Shown: in pieces, positions 38,751 through 47,600 of the stretch
Numbering within the stretch: position 1 is the stretch's first letter
How the letters are laid out: each line of letters starts with the position of its first letter
Position numbers and translations under genes: made by a program
Notes under the pieces: generated by a model
Told to the model about the DNA's origin: nothing
The model's database searches: none
The model's input: only the letters and a program-made list of their open reading frames with translations
Assembly (NCBI GenBank): GCA_021848345.1
Contig: JAJZUV010000013.1
Span: forward strand, 1-64,000
From: Pseudomonadota bacterium
Lineage (GTDB): Bacteria > Pseudomonadota > Gammaproteobacteria > Burkholderiales > Burkholderiaceae_C
Length of the DNA: 64,000 nucleotides
Direction: 5' to 3'

Positions 38751-38792
38751 CTTTTTCAAGGCCCCTGCGACGCCCCAGGAGACTTGAAAAAG
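38751..38792. promoter_or_regulatory. Long perfect inverted repeat in the cbbF-cbbR control region
   Basis: CTTTTTCAAG (38751-38760) is mirrored exactly by CTTGAAAAAG (38783-38792) around a 22-base spacer, which itself has a CCTG...CAGG inner dyad. It lies 85 bases upstream of cbbF and 208 upstream of cbbR. The arm spacing (32 bases start to start, three helical turns) would place both arms on one DNA face. It could be an operator for a dimeric or looping regulator, or an mRNA stem-loop in the cbbF leader. Confidence 0.5.
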
Positions 38793-38820
38793 CCCGCAGT
38801 CAGTAAACACGGAGACTCGC

Positions 38821-38958
38821 ATGAACGAAAACGCTATGCGACTGCGGAAAAAGCAGCCCGGAGGTCGCCCTCCCGGGCCCGTTCACAAGACTGCGTGGCG
38901 GGCCGCGAACCCGGCCGGCGCCACGCTTGCGGACAAATATAAGTGGCGACGGAATTAA
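38821..38958 (+). CDS. Possible 45-residue basic small protein or leader ORF upstream of cbbR
   Basis: ATG 38821 to TAA 38956-38958, preceded by GGAG at a spacing of about 6 bases, a better ribosome-binding site than many genes here. The 45-residue product is Arg/Lys-rich with a Pro/Gly centre and ends KYKWRRN. It has no signal, no transmembrane helix and no family I recognise. It ends 41 bases before the cbbR start, within the phased repeats. Codon use includes AAA and TAT, which are rare in the neighbours, so it may be control DNA that happens to be open. Confidence 0.3.
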   Translation: MNENAMRLRKKQPGGRPPGPVHKTAWRAANPAGATLADKYKWRRN

Positions 38959-38992
38959 GGTAAATTCAGGCTTTCTTGTCCGTGAATTCAGG
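38953..38992 (+). promoter_or_regulatory. Phased AATTCAGG repeats and CbbR-like site before cbbR
   Basis: AATTAAGG (38953-38960), AATTCAGG (38963-38970) and AATTCAGG (38985-38992) are direct repeats spaced 10 and 22 bases, about one and two helical turns. Within them TTA-N8-TCA (38955-38968) fits the TNA-N7/8-TNA pattern described for CbbR. The tract is A+T-rich against a GC-rich background and ends 8 bases before the cbbR ATG, overlapping its ribosome-binding site. Autoregulation by CbbR and divergent activation of cbbF are plausible. Confidence 0.5.
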
Positions 38993-38999
38993 AAAGCTG

Positions 39000-40076
39000 A
39001 TGAAGAACGTCACCCTGCGCCAGCTCCGGGTCTTCGTCGCGGCGGCCCGCCACATGCATTTCGGCAAGGCCGCGCAGGAGCTGCACCTGACGCCGCCGGC
39101 CGTGTCCATGCACATCCGCGAGCTCGAGCAGCAGGTGGGACTGCCGCTGTTCGAGCGCCACGGCAAGTCGGTCAGCCTGACCCTGACCGCCGAGTACCTG
39201 CTGGTCTACGCGCGGCGCGTGCTGTCCACGCTGAAGGACGCGGAGGACGCGCTGGCGCGCTTTCGCGGCCTGCAGTCCGGGCGCCTGACCATCGGCATGG
39301 TCAGTTCGGCCAAGTACTTCATGCCGCGCCTGCTGGCCATGTTCCGCGAGGAACATCCCCACATCGAGCTGCGCCTGGTGGTGGCCAACCGCGAACAGCT
39401 CGCCGAGCAGCTGCAGGGCAGCGAGCTGGACCTGGCCATCATGGGCCGCCCGCCGCGCGAGCTGGCCACGCGCGGCGAACCCTTCGCCGCGCACCCGCTG
39501 GGCGTGGTGTGCGCGCCCGACCACCCGCTGATGCGCGGCGAGCGCAAGCCGGCGTCGGCGCTGGCGCAGTTCGGCTTCGTCATCCGCGAGGCCGGCTCCG
39601 GCACCCGCAGCGCGATGGAGGAGTACCTGCGCGAATGGCGCGTGGACCCGCGCATCGACCAGGAACTGGCCAGCAACGAGACCATCAAGCAGATGGTGAT
39701 GTCGGGCATGGGGGTGAGCTTCCTGTCGCTGCACGGCATCGGCCTGGAGCTGCGCAACGGCCTGATCGGCGTGCCCGACATCGAGGGCCTGCCGCTGGTG
39801 CGCAGCTGGCAGGTGGTGCACACCTCCAGCAAGGTGCTGTCGCCGTCGGCCGAGGCGCTGCGCTATTTCGTGCTGGAAAACGGCGAGGCCTACCTGGCAC
39901 GCGAATTCGGCGGCCTGCACCCCATGCCGGCCGAGCCCGTCAGCAGCTCGTCGGCGCAGGCCGCGGCCGCCGAGCGCCTCAGGCGGGCGGCGCGTCAGAC
40001 TCCGCCAGCCCCGCCAGTGCGGCCAGCAAAGCCAGCGGCGCCGTCTCGGCGCGCAGGGTCCGCGACCCGAGGCTGA
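39000..40076 (+). CDS. cbbR: CbbR, LysR-type regulator of the Calvin cycle operon
   Basis: 358 residues from ATG 39000, supported by AGGA about 6 bases upstream; a TTG 24 bases earlier is an alternative. The N-terminal winged HTH (about residues 4-62: LRQLRVFVAAARHMHFGKAAQELHLTPPAVSMHIRELE) and periplasmic-binding-like effector domain (about 90-300) are typical. It is divergent from cbbF, the usual position. CbbR activates cbb transcription and responds to metabolites such as ribulose bisphosphate, phosphoenolpyruvate or NADPH in other species. The last about 45 residues are an Ala/Pro/Arg-rich tail not seen in most CbbRs, and its final 98 bases overlap the end of the convergent rsmE gene. 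Confidence 0.94.
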   Translation: MKNVTLRQLRVFVAAARHMHFGKAAQELHLTPPAVSMHIRELEQQVGLPLFERHGKSVSLTLTAEYLLVYARRVLSTLKDAEDALARFRGLQSGRLTIGMVSSAKYFMPRLLAMFREEHPHIELRLVVANREQLAEQLQGSELDLAIMGRPPRELATRGEPFAAHPLGVVCAPDHPLMRGERKPASALAQFGFVIREAGSGTRSAMEEYLREWRVDPRIDQELASNETIKQMVMSGMGVSFLSLHGIGLELRNGLIGVPDIEGLPLVRSWQVVHTSSKVLSPSAEALRYFVLENGEAYLAREFGGLHPMPAEPVSSSSAQAAAAERLRRAARQTPPAPPVRPAKPAAPSRRAGSATRG

Positions 40077-40728
40077 CGGGCTCGAATCCGGCGCGCAGCG
40101 CGGCGTCGATCTCGGCCTCGTCCAGGCCGCCCTCCGGGCCGCTCAACGCCAGCACCGGCTGCCCCGGGCGCAGCGCGGCGGCCCAGCGCGCCACGGGCCG
40201 CGCCGCCGCGGCGTCGCCGCGCGGAGCCGCCAGCAGGCAGCGCGCCTGGCCCGCCGGCGCCGGCAGCGCGCGCAGCCAGGCCTGCAGGCCGGCCACCTCG
40301 CGCAGCTCCGGCACGCGGTTGCGTCCGCACTGCTCGCAGGCGGCGATGGCCACGCCGCGCCAGTGCGCCAGGCGGCGCTGGGCGCGCTCGCCCTCCAGAC
40401 GCAGCACGCCGCGCGCGCACATCAGCGGCGCCACCGCGCGCGCCCCCAGTTCGGTGGCCTTCTCCACCAGCCAGTCCATGCGTTCATTGGCCGGCATGCC
40501 CACGGCCAGCTCGACCTGGCGCCCGAGCTCGCGCTCCACCGGGTCGAAGTCCAGCAGTTCCAGGCGATCCCCCGGCAGCAGACGCGCGCGCCACTGGCCG
40601 CCCTCGCCGTCGAAGGCGGCCACCTCGTCGCCTTCGCGCAGACGCAGCGCGCGCACGTGGCGGCAGGCCTGCGCGCTCAGGTCCACGCTGGCGCCCGACA
40701 GCGGCGCCGGCAGGAACAGCCGATGCAT
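39979..40728 (-). CDS. rsmE: 16S rRNA m3U1498 methyltransferase RsmE
   Basis: 249 residues from ATG 40728, with GGGAG seven bases upstream. The N-terminal PUA-like part (MHRLFLPAPL...DLSAQACRHVRALRLREGDEVAAFDGEGG) and the SPOUT C-terminal knot (LSGPEGGLDEAEIDAALRAGFEPVSLGSRTLRAETAPL) are clear, as is the ACEQCGRNRVPEL segment. It methylates U1498 of 16S rRNA in assembled 30S subunits. Its 3' end overlaps cbbR by 98 bases on the opposite strand. Transaldolase lies 23 bases upstream. Confidence 0.94.
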   Translation of the reverse strand: MHRLFLPAPLSGASVDLSAQACRHVRALRLREGDEVAAFDGEGGQWRARLLPGDRLELLDFDPVERELGRQVELAVGMPANERMDWLVEKATELGARAVAPLMCARGVLRLEGERAQRRLAHWRGVAIAACEQCGRNRVPELREVAGLQAWLRALPAPAGQARCLLAAPRGDAAAARPVARWAAALRPGQPVLALSGPEGGLDEAEIDAALRAGFEPVSLGSRTLRAETAPLALLAALAGLAESDAPPA

Positions 40729-40751
40729 GAGCGGACTCCCGCGAGCGCGCC

Positions 40752-41696
40752 TCAGGCGCGCAGCAGATCGAGCAGCGCGTGGGTATCGGCGCTGAACGCG
40801 GCGATGCCCTCGTCCAGCTTGGCGCGCCAGAGGTCGTCGGCGGCCAGCGCGCTGGCGAATTCGGCGCGCCCCACGGCGAGCTCGGCCTGGTCCTCCGCCG
40901 ACCCGGCCTGGGCCGGATCGAGACGCCGCGGCAGCGCCTGCGAGGACGCGGCCAGCTCGCCCAGCAGCGCCGGCGAGATGGTCAGCAGGTCGCAGCCGCA
41001 CAGCGCGGCGATCTGCGAGGTCTGGCGAAAGCTCGCGCCCATCACTTCGGTGGCCACGCCGCGCGCCTTGTAGAAGCGCCAGATGCGCAACAGCGCGCGC
41101 ACTCCGGGGTCGGCGTCGCCCTCGTGCGCCGCCGCGTCCCAGGCGTCGCCGGCCTGCTGGCGCGCCCAGTCGGTGATGCGTCCGACGAAGGGCGAGATCA
41201 GTTGCACCCCGGCCGCCGCGCAGGCGCGCGCCTGCATGAAACTGAACAGCAGGGTCATGTTGCAGGCGATGCCGTCGTCGCGCAGGCGCCGCGCCGCCTC
41301 GATGCCCTCCCAGGTCGTGGCCAGCTTGATCAGCACGCGCTGGCGCGGCACGCCGGCGGCCTCGTACAGCGCGATCACCTCGCGCGCGCGGTGCAGGCTG
41401 GCGTCGGTGTCGTGGGACAGCCGGGCATCGATCTCGGTGGACACGCGTCCCGGCACGCGCTCGAGGATCTCGCGTCCGAAACGCACCAGCAGCCGGTCCA
41501 TCGCCTGCTCGGGCGCGCGCGCCGCGCGCACCTCGGGATCGCGCAGCAAGGGCGCGTACTCCGGCAGGCGCACCGCGCGCAGCACCAGGCTCGGGTTGGT
41601 GGTGGCCTCCGCCGCGCCCAGCTCGGGCAGACGAAGGTACTCGGCGGTATCGGCCACCACGCGGGTGTGGCGCATCAGATCGTGCAGGGAACTCAT
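40752..41696 (-). CDS. tal: Transaldolase
   Basis: 314 residues from ATG 41696 (MSSLHDLMRHTRVVADTAEY). The Schiff-base lysine is Lys124 in RVLIKLATTWEGIEAA. The N-terminal ATTNPSLVL and the metal-free active-site block CNMTLLFSFMQARACAAAGVQLISPFVGRITDW fit the TalB subfamily. It exchanges dihydroxyacetone units between sedoheptulose-7-phosphate and glyceraldehyde-3-phosphate. Placement next to the cbb region may be meaningful, but it is transcribed separately and followed by rsmE. Some start-site uncertainty remains as no strong ribosome-binding site is seen. Confidence 0.94.
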   Translation of the reverse strand: MSSLHDLMRHTRVVADTAEYLRLPELGAAEATTNPSLVLRAVRLPEYAPLLRDPEVRAARAPEQAMDRLLVRFGREILERVPGRVSTEIDARLSHDTDASLHRAREVIALYEAAGVPRQRVLIKLATTWEGIEAARRLRDDGIACNMTLLFSFMQARACAAAGVQLISPFVGRITDWARQQAGDAWDAAAHEGDADPGVRALLRIWRFYKARGVATEVMGASFRQTSQIAALCGCDLLTISPALLGELAASSQALPRRLDPAQAGSAEDQAELAVGRAEFASALAADDLWRAKLDEGIAAFSADTHALLDLLRA

Positions 41697-41744
41697 GCCG
41701 CCATGGTACTCACGCAAGCCGCCAGGTGGCGCATCCCGCACGCA

Positions 41745-44465
41745 TCACAGCCCGGCGGCCCGTGGCGCGCTCTCGTCGCGCCCGAACACCGCGCGGGTCA
41801 GCGCCTGCACCGCCGCGCGCTCGCGCGCCACGCGCGCCGGCTCCACCAGCGCGGCCTGTTCGGCGCCGCGCAGGCGCTCGGCATGCTGCAGCCGGCGCAG
41901 CCGCCGGTAGGCCACCGCCGCCAGGCGCCCCACGCGCTGCGGCAGCAGACCGAGCTGCTCGGCCAGGCGCAGCAATGCGATGTTGCCCACGTTGGCCACC
42001 AGCTGCGGGAAGGCGCAGGCATGCTCCAGCACCAGCGCCTGCACCGCGAACTCCACGTCGACCATGCCGCCGGGATCGTGCTTCAGATCGAACAGCACAC
42101 CCCGGTTGGGATGTCCCTCGGCCACGCGCCGGCGCATCGCCGCCACCTCCGCGCGCAGCGCGGCGCCGTCGCGCGGCGTGCCCAGTACCTGGGCCCGGAT
42201 GGCCTCGAAACGCGCCCCGAGCCGCGCGTCGCCGGCGCAAAAGCGCGCCCGGGTCAGCGCCTGGTGCTCCCAGGTCCACGCCGTGTTGCCGCCGCGCCCG
42301 AGCTGGTACTCCTCGAAGGCATCGAGCGACGTGACCAGCAGCCCGGCGTTGCCGTTCGGGCGCAGCCGGGTGTCGATGTCGAACAGGCCGCCGGCCGGGG
42401 TGGACGCGGTCAGCCACCACACCAGCTTGCGCGCCAGCGCCCCGTAGCGCTCGGGGGCCTCGGGCGCCTCGTCGTCGTACAGGAACACCACGTCCAGATC
42501 GGCGCCGTAGCCCAGTTCCTTGCCGCCCAGCTTGCCGTAGGCGACGACCGCGAAGGCCGGCTGCTCGCGGTGCCTGCGCGGCAGGTCGTCCCAGGCCCAG
42601 GCCAGCGCGCGGTCGATCACCGCATCGGCAAGCTCGGACAGCTCGTCGGCGACCTGCTCGACGTGCAGGCGTCCGCCCAGGTCGCGCACCAGGATGCGGA
42701 ACAGCTCGGCGTGGAAGGCGCGGCGCAGCACGTCCAGGCCCTCGCCCGCGTCCCAGCTGCCGCGCTGCAGCGCGCGTGCGCGCTGGCGTTCGCATTCGTC
42801 GCGGCAGGTCCGGGCGGAAAATCGCTCGATGGCCGGCACGATCAGCTCGTCCACCACCATGGGATTGCGCTTGACGTAGTCGGCAGCCCAGCTGGAAGCG
42901 CCCAGCAGGCCCACCAGGCGCGCCAGTGCCTGCGCCTGTTCGGCGAAAAAGGCCAGGTAGGTCTCGCGTCGGCAGATCGCCTCCAGCACGTCCACCAGGC
43001 GCGCCAGCACGAGATCGGGCTGCGCCTGCTGCGAGGCGATGCCGATGCCCCGCTCGATCACCCGCAGCATGCGCGTGCGCCCCACGTCGCTGAGCGCGGC
43101 GTAGCGTGCCGACTGCGCCAGCGCGCGCAGGCGCCCGGCGGACTGGCCGCCGTCGATGCCGGCGGCCGTCAGCAGGTGCTGCAGCGCCTCGATGCTGTCG
43201 GCCGGTTTGCGGCAGCCCACGCAACGCGGCTGCGAGGAGTGCAGCAGCGCGTCGAACTCGCCCGCCACGTATTCGCGCACGGCATCGAGCTCGCGCAACA
43301 GGGAACACACCGGACGCGTCGAGGCCCGCAGCATGCGGCAGGCCTGGGCGATGCGCTCCAGGTCGCCGTCCTCGGCCGGCAGGCAGTGGGTCTGGGCGTC
43401 GTCCAGGTACTGGATGCGGTGCTCCAGGCGGCGCAGGAATTCGTAGCTCTGCGCCAGGCGCTGCGCCTGCTCGGGCTGCAGCAACCCGGCCTCGGCCAGG
43501 CGCTCCAGCGAGCGCAGGGTGTTGCGGTCGCGGATCTGCGGCATGCGCCCGCCGCGCACGATCTGCAACAGTTGCACGATGAACTCGATCTCGCGGATGC
43601 CCCCGCGTCCGAGCTTGAGGTCGTTGGCGCGCTCCGGGCGCGCGCTGGCGCGCCGCGCCGCTTCCTGGCGGATCTGGCGATGCACGCCGCGCAGCGCTTC
43701 GAGCATGGCGAAGTCCAGGTAGCGGCGCCACACGAAGGGCTCCACCACCGCGTCCAGCGCCGCCTGCTGGGTCTGCGCCGCGTCCTGCGCCGACACGACG
43801 CGGCTCTTCAGCCAGGCGAAGCGCTCCCATTCGCGCCCCTGCACCTGGAAGTATTCCTCCAGCATGGCCAGGCTGACCACCGGCGGGCCGCTGTCGCCGT
43901 TGGGGCGCAGCCGCGTGTCGACGCGGAACACGAAACCGTCGGCGGTGAGGTCGGACAGCAGCGGCACCATGCGCCGCACCACCTGCGCGAAATAATCGAA
44001 ATTCGACAGCGGATGCGCGCCGTCGGTATGCCCGTCCTGGTCGAACACGAACACCAGGTCGATGTCCGACGACACGTTGAGCTCGTCGCCGCCGAGCTTG
44101 CCCATGCCCGCCACCATGAGCTGCGCGGCGCTGCCGTCGCCGGCCCGGGGCACTCCGTGGCGCTCGCGCAGCTCGGCCTCGGCATGCTCCAGCGCCGCCG
44201 CGATGGCGCTCTCGGCCATGCAGCCGATGCCATGGCACACCTGGGTCAGCGGCGCCTCGTGCAGCACGTCGCATTCCATCAGGCGCAGCATCAGCGCATT
44301 GCGCACCCGTCGCAACGCGCAGGCCAGGCCGGACGCGGCCTGCACCTGTTGCACCGCGGCATCGATGGCGTTCCGGTCGGGGATGCCGACGCCCCACAGG
44401 GCGTGGATATCGTCGAACCGTCCGGCGTGCCGGCGGTAGTAGCGGGAAAACGCGTCGAGTTGCAT
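41745..44465 (-). CDS. glnE: Glutamine synthetase adenylyltransferase/deadenylase GlnE
   Basis: 906 residues, about 30-40 shorter at the N-terminus than E. coli GlnE, with the extreme N-terminal helix reduced. Two nucleotidyltransferase domains are seen: the deadenylylating half with GMGKLGGDELNVSSDIDLVFVF (about residues 107-130), and the adenylylating half with YGKLGGKELGYGADLDVVFLYD (about 638-660). LGRGGIREIEFIVQLLQ and DPGGMVDVEFAVQALVL are the linked conserved blocks. GlnE tunes glutamine synthetase activity under PII control. It is divergent from yhdP across 211 bases, in which I see no confident promoter. Confidence 0.95.
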   Translation of the reverse strand: MQLDAFSRYYRRHAGRFDDIHALWGVGIPDRNAIDAAVQQVQAASGLACALRRVRNALMLRLMECDVLHEAPLTQVCHGIGCMAESAIAAALEHAEAELRERHGVPRAGDGSAAQLMVAGMGKLGGDELNVSSDIDLVFVFDQDGHTDGAHPLSNFDYFAQVVRRMVPLLSDLTADGFVFRVDTRLRPNGDSGPPVVSLAMLEEYFQVQGREWERFAWLKSRVVSAQDAAQTQQAALDAVVEPFVWRRYLDFAMLEALRGVHRQIRQEAARRASARPERANDLKLGRGGIREIEFIVQLLQIVRGGRMPQIRDRNTLRSLERLAEAGLLQPEQAQRLAQSYEFLRRLEHRIQYLDDAQTHCLPAEDGDLERIAQACRMLRASTRPVCSLLRELDAVREYVAGEFDALLHSSQPRCVGCRKPADSIEALQHLLTAAGIDGGQSAGRLRALAQSARYAALSDVGRTRMLRVIERGIGIASQQAQPDLVLARLVDVLEAICRRETYLAFFAEQAQALARLVGLLGASSWAADYVKRNPMVVDELIVPAIERFSARTCRDECERQRARALQRGSWDAGEGLDVLRRAFHAELFRILVRDLGGRLHVEQVADELSELADAVIDRALAWAWDDLPRRHREQPAFAVVAYGKLGGKELGYGADLDVVFLYDDEAPEAPERYGALARKLVWWLTASTPAGGLFDIDTRLRPNGNAGLLVTSLDAFEEYQLGRGGNTAWTWEHQALTRARFCAGDARLGARFEAIRAQVLGTPRDGAALRAEVAAMRRRVAEGHPNRGVLFDLKHDPGGMVDVEFAVQALVLEHACAFPQLVANVGNIALLRLAEQLGLLPQRVGRLAAVAYRRLRRLQHAERLRGAEQAALVEPARVARERAAVQALTRAVFGRDESAPRAAGL

Positions 44466-44676
44466 GCGCTGCGGGTTCCGGACAAGGCCCGGGGAAGCCT
44501 GGGTGTTTCAACGCGCAGCATATTGCAGGCCGGCTTTGCTTGCAGCAGGGCTTCAGGGGATCATCGGGACAAGGCTCCTTGGCTACCATCACGGGAGGGT
44601 CGTGGCACCGCGGCTGCTCGCATCCGCCGCGTAGCGCATCCACGCCCTCGAGACCTCACGCCACCCTGCCTGCTTC

Positions 44677-47600
44677 GTGTCCGCGCTGCACGTCACCGTC
44701 AAATTCGCCACCCGGCTGCTCGAAGCGGCGATCGGGCTGGTCGTCGTGCTCTACCTGCTGCTCGGCGCCTCGCTGCTGACCCTGCGCTACGCGGTGCTGC
44801 CCAACGCGCAGCGCTTCGTCCCCTGGCTGGAGCAGGAGTCCAGCCAGGCCCTGGGCCTGCCCGTCCACATCGGCTCGGTGCGCAGCCGCTGGCAGGGGCT
44901 GCTGCCCACGCTGACCATGCGCGACCTGGTGATCGACGATGCCCACGGACACCCCGCGCTGCGTCTGGCCTCGGTGCAGGCTCTGCCCTCCTGGAAAAGC
45001 CTGCCGCGCCTGCAATTGAGTTTCGAGCAACTGGCGATCCGCGGCGCCGACCTGCGCATCACCCGCGAGGACGCCGACCACCTGGACATCGGCGGCATCC
45101 CCATCGACCTGCGCGCCAGCGCCGGCAGCGGTCAGCGCTTCGCCGACTGGCTGTTCTCGCAGGACCAGATCCTGGTGCAGGACAGCACCATCACATGGGT
45201 CGACAAGACGCGCGACGCCCCGCCGCTTCCATTGCGCGACGTACAGCTGGAATTGCGCAATAGCCTGCTGCATCACCGGGCCGCGCTGCAAGCGGTACCA
45301 CCTATCGAACTCGGCGACCGCCTGCAATTGCGCGCCGACATGCGCCAGCCCCTGTTCGACCGCCACCCCGGCAACCTGGCCGCCTGGCAAGGCACGCTGT
45401 GGGCCGACCTGCCGCGCGTGGACCTGGATGCGCTGGGCCGCTGGGTCGCGCTGCCGGCCCAGCTGTCGGGGGGCGACGGCGCGCTGCGCGCCTGGCTGCA
45501 GGTCGGGCGCGACTACCAGCCGCAGTCCTTCACCGTGGCGGCGGCCCTGGGGTCGATCCACGCCCAGCTCGACCCGGCGCTGCCGCCGCTGCTGTTGCGC
45601 GATCTGTCGGGGCGCCTGAGCTGGCGCCGCCTGTCCCACGGCAGCCAGATCGAGGTCGCCGGCCTGCGCCTGCGCGACGTCGACGGCAACCTGCTGGCGC
45701 CCACGCTGCTGCAATGGCGCCAGCAAAAGCCGCCGGGCGCGCCGGCCCAGGGCAGCCTGAGCGTGGGGGCGCTCGATCTCGGCGAACTCGAGTCGCTGGC
45801 GCAGCGCCTGCCGCTACCGGCCGACTGGCGCGAACGTCTGCTGCAGCTTCGCCCGCGGGGGCGCATCGACAGCGCGAGTCTGAGCTGGAGCGGCGACTGG
45901 AACGCGGCGCGCGCCTTGCCGCAACGCTATGCCCTCCAGGCCAGCTTCAGCCACCTGGGCTGGAACAGCCCGGCCGCGCCGGCCAGCGAGGCGGCGGCCG
46001 GGCCGGGCAAGCCCGCCGCCCAGGCCCCGACGGCCAGCGCGGCGGCGCCCGGCGACGCCGCGGGCGCTGCCCCGCCGCTGCCCGAGCAGCTTCCCGGAAT
46101 CCAGGGCCTGGACGGCAGCGTCGACGCCAACCAGGACGGCGGCAACGCCAGGCTGCGCATGCGCGACGGGGCGGTCGCGCTGCCCACGGTGTTCGAGGCG
46201 CCCAGCCTGCCCGTCAGCAGCCTGGACGCGCGCCTGAGCTGGAGTCGAGGCGGCGACGGCCAATGGGACCTGCAGGGCTCGCAGATACGCCTGGTCACGC
46301 CCGACGCGGCCGGCAGCGTCAACCTGCGCTACACCACGCAGGCGTCCGGGCCCGGACTGCTGGACCTGAGCGCGCGCCTGAACCGCGCGCAGCTGCGCGC
46401 CGTACCCCACTACCTTCCGCTGGGCATCGCAGCGGGCACGCGCGACTACCTGCGCAGCGCCATCGCCGGCGGCAGCGCCGACGACGTGCGCTTCCAGGTG
46501 CAGGGGCCGCTGGCGGATTTCCCCTTCGACAAGCCCGGCAGCGGGCTGTTCCGCATCGACGCGCGCATCCATGGGGGCGTGTTCAGCCCGGCGCCGCGGC
46601 GCCTGCTGCCCAAGGGCCGGCAGGCCGGGCCCGCCGACGTGGCCGCCAACGCGGTCTGGCCGGAATTCCGCGACATCGACGGCAGCTTCAGCTTCACCTC
46701 GCGCGGCATGTCCGCGCGCGGCGTCAGCGCCCGCATCGGCAAGGCCGTGTTGCAGGGGCTGGAGCTGCAACTTCCCAGCTACGAGCACGGCGTGCTGCAG
46801 GCGCAGGCCCAGGTGCAGTCACCGGCCGCCGAGGCGCTGCGCTACGTGCGCAACTCGCCGCTGGACGCGGCGCTCGGCCACGCGCTCAGCGACGCCACGG
46901 CAAGCGGCCCGCTGCGCCTGCAACTCTCGCTCAGCGTCCCGCTGGATCACCCCGATGCGGCCCGCGTGAAGGGGCATCTGCAGCTGCTCGGCGACCAGGT
47001 GCGCTACCTGCCCGAGCTGCCCGCGGTGAACGGCGTGCGCGGCCAGGTGGACTTCAGCGAAGGCGGCTTCAGCATGCAGTTGCAGGGGGCGGATTTCGCC
47101 GGCGGCGCGTTGCGGGTGCACGGCGGACAGTCCCCGGGCGGAGCGCTGCGCATCGACGCCGAGGGGCGGGTCGACGCGGCCGCGCTGCGCGCCGCGCCGG
47201 AGTTGCGCGCCTGGGCGCCGTTGCTGCGCCATCTGCGCGGCAGCACGCCCTTCTCGTTGCGCGTGGACGCGGCTCCCGGCCAGGCCACGCCGCGCCTGCA
47301 ACTGAGCAGTTCCCTGGCGGGCATGGCCATCGACCTGCCGCCGCCGCTGGGCAAGCCGGCGCAGACCGAGCAGGCGCTGCGCGTGGTGCGCGCCGGCGGC
47401 AACGGCGACGGCGCGCAGCAGTGGTCGCTGGACCTCGACGGCGACCTGCGCGCGAGCGGCCTGCTGCAGCCCGCCGGCGCCGGCGCGCCGGCGAGCTGGC
47501 GCGGGCTCAGCGTGGCGGTGGGGCCGGCGGCGTTGCCTTCGCCGGGCGTGGGCATGCACGCCAACGTGGACCTTCCGGTCCTCGACGTCGACGCCTGGTC

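Noticed and set aside
40779-45263. A 1494-codon open frame on the plus strand
   Set aside because: Antisense to transaldolase and glnE, with low-complexity translation and no domain; the real genes carry clear catalytic motifs.
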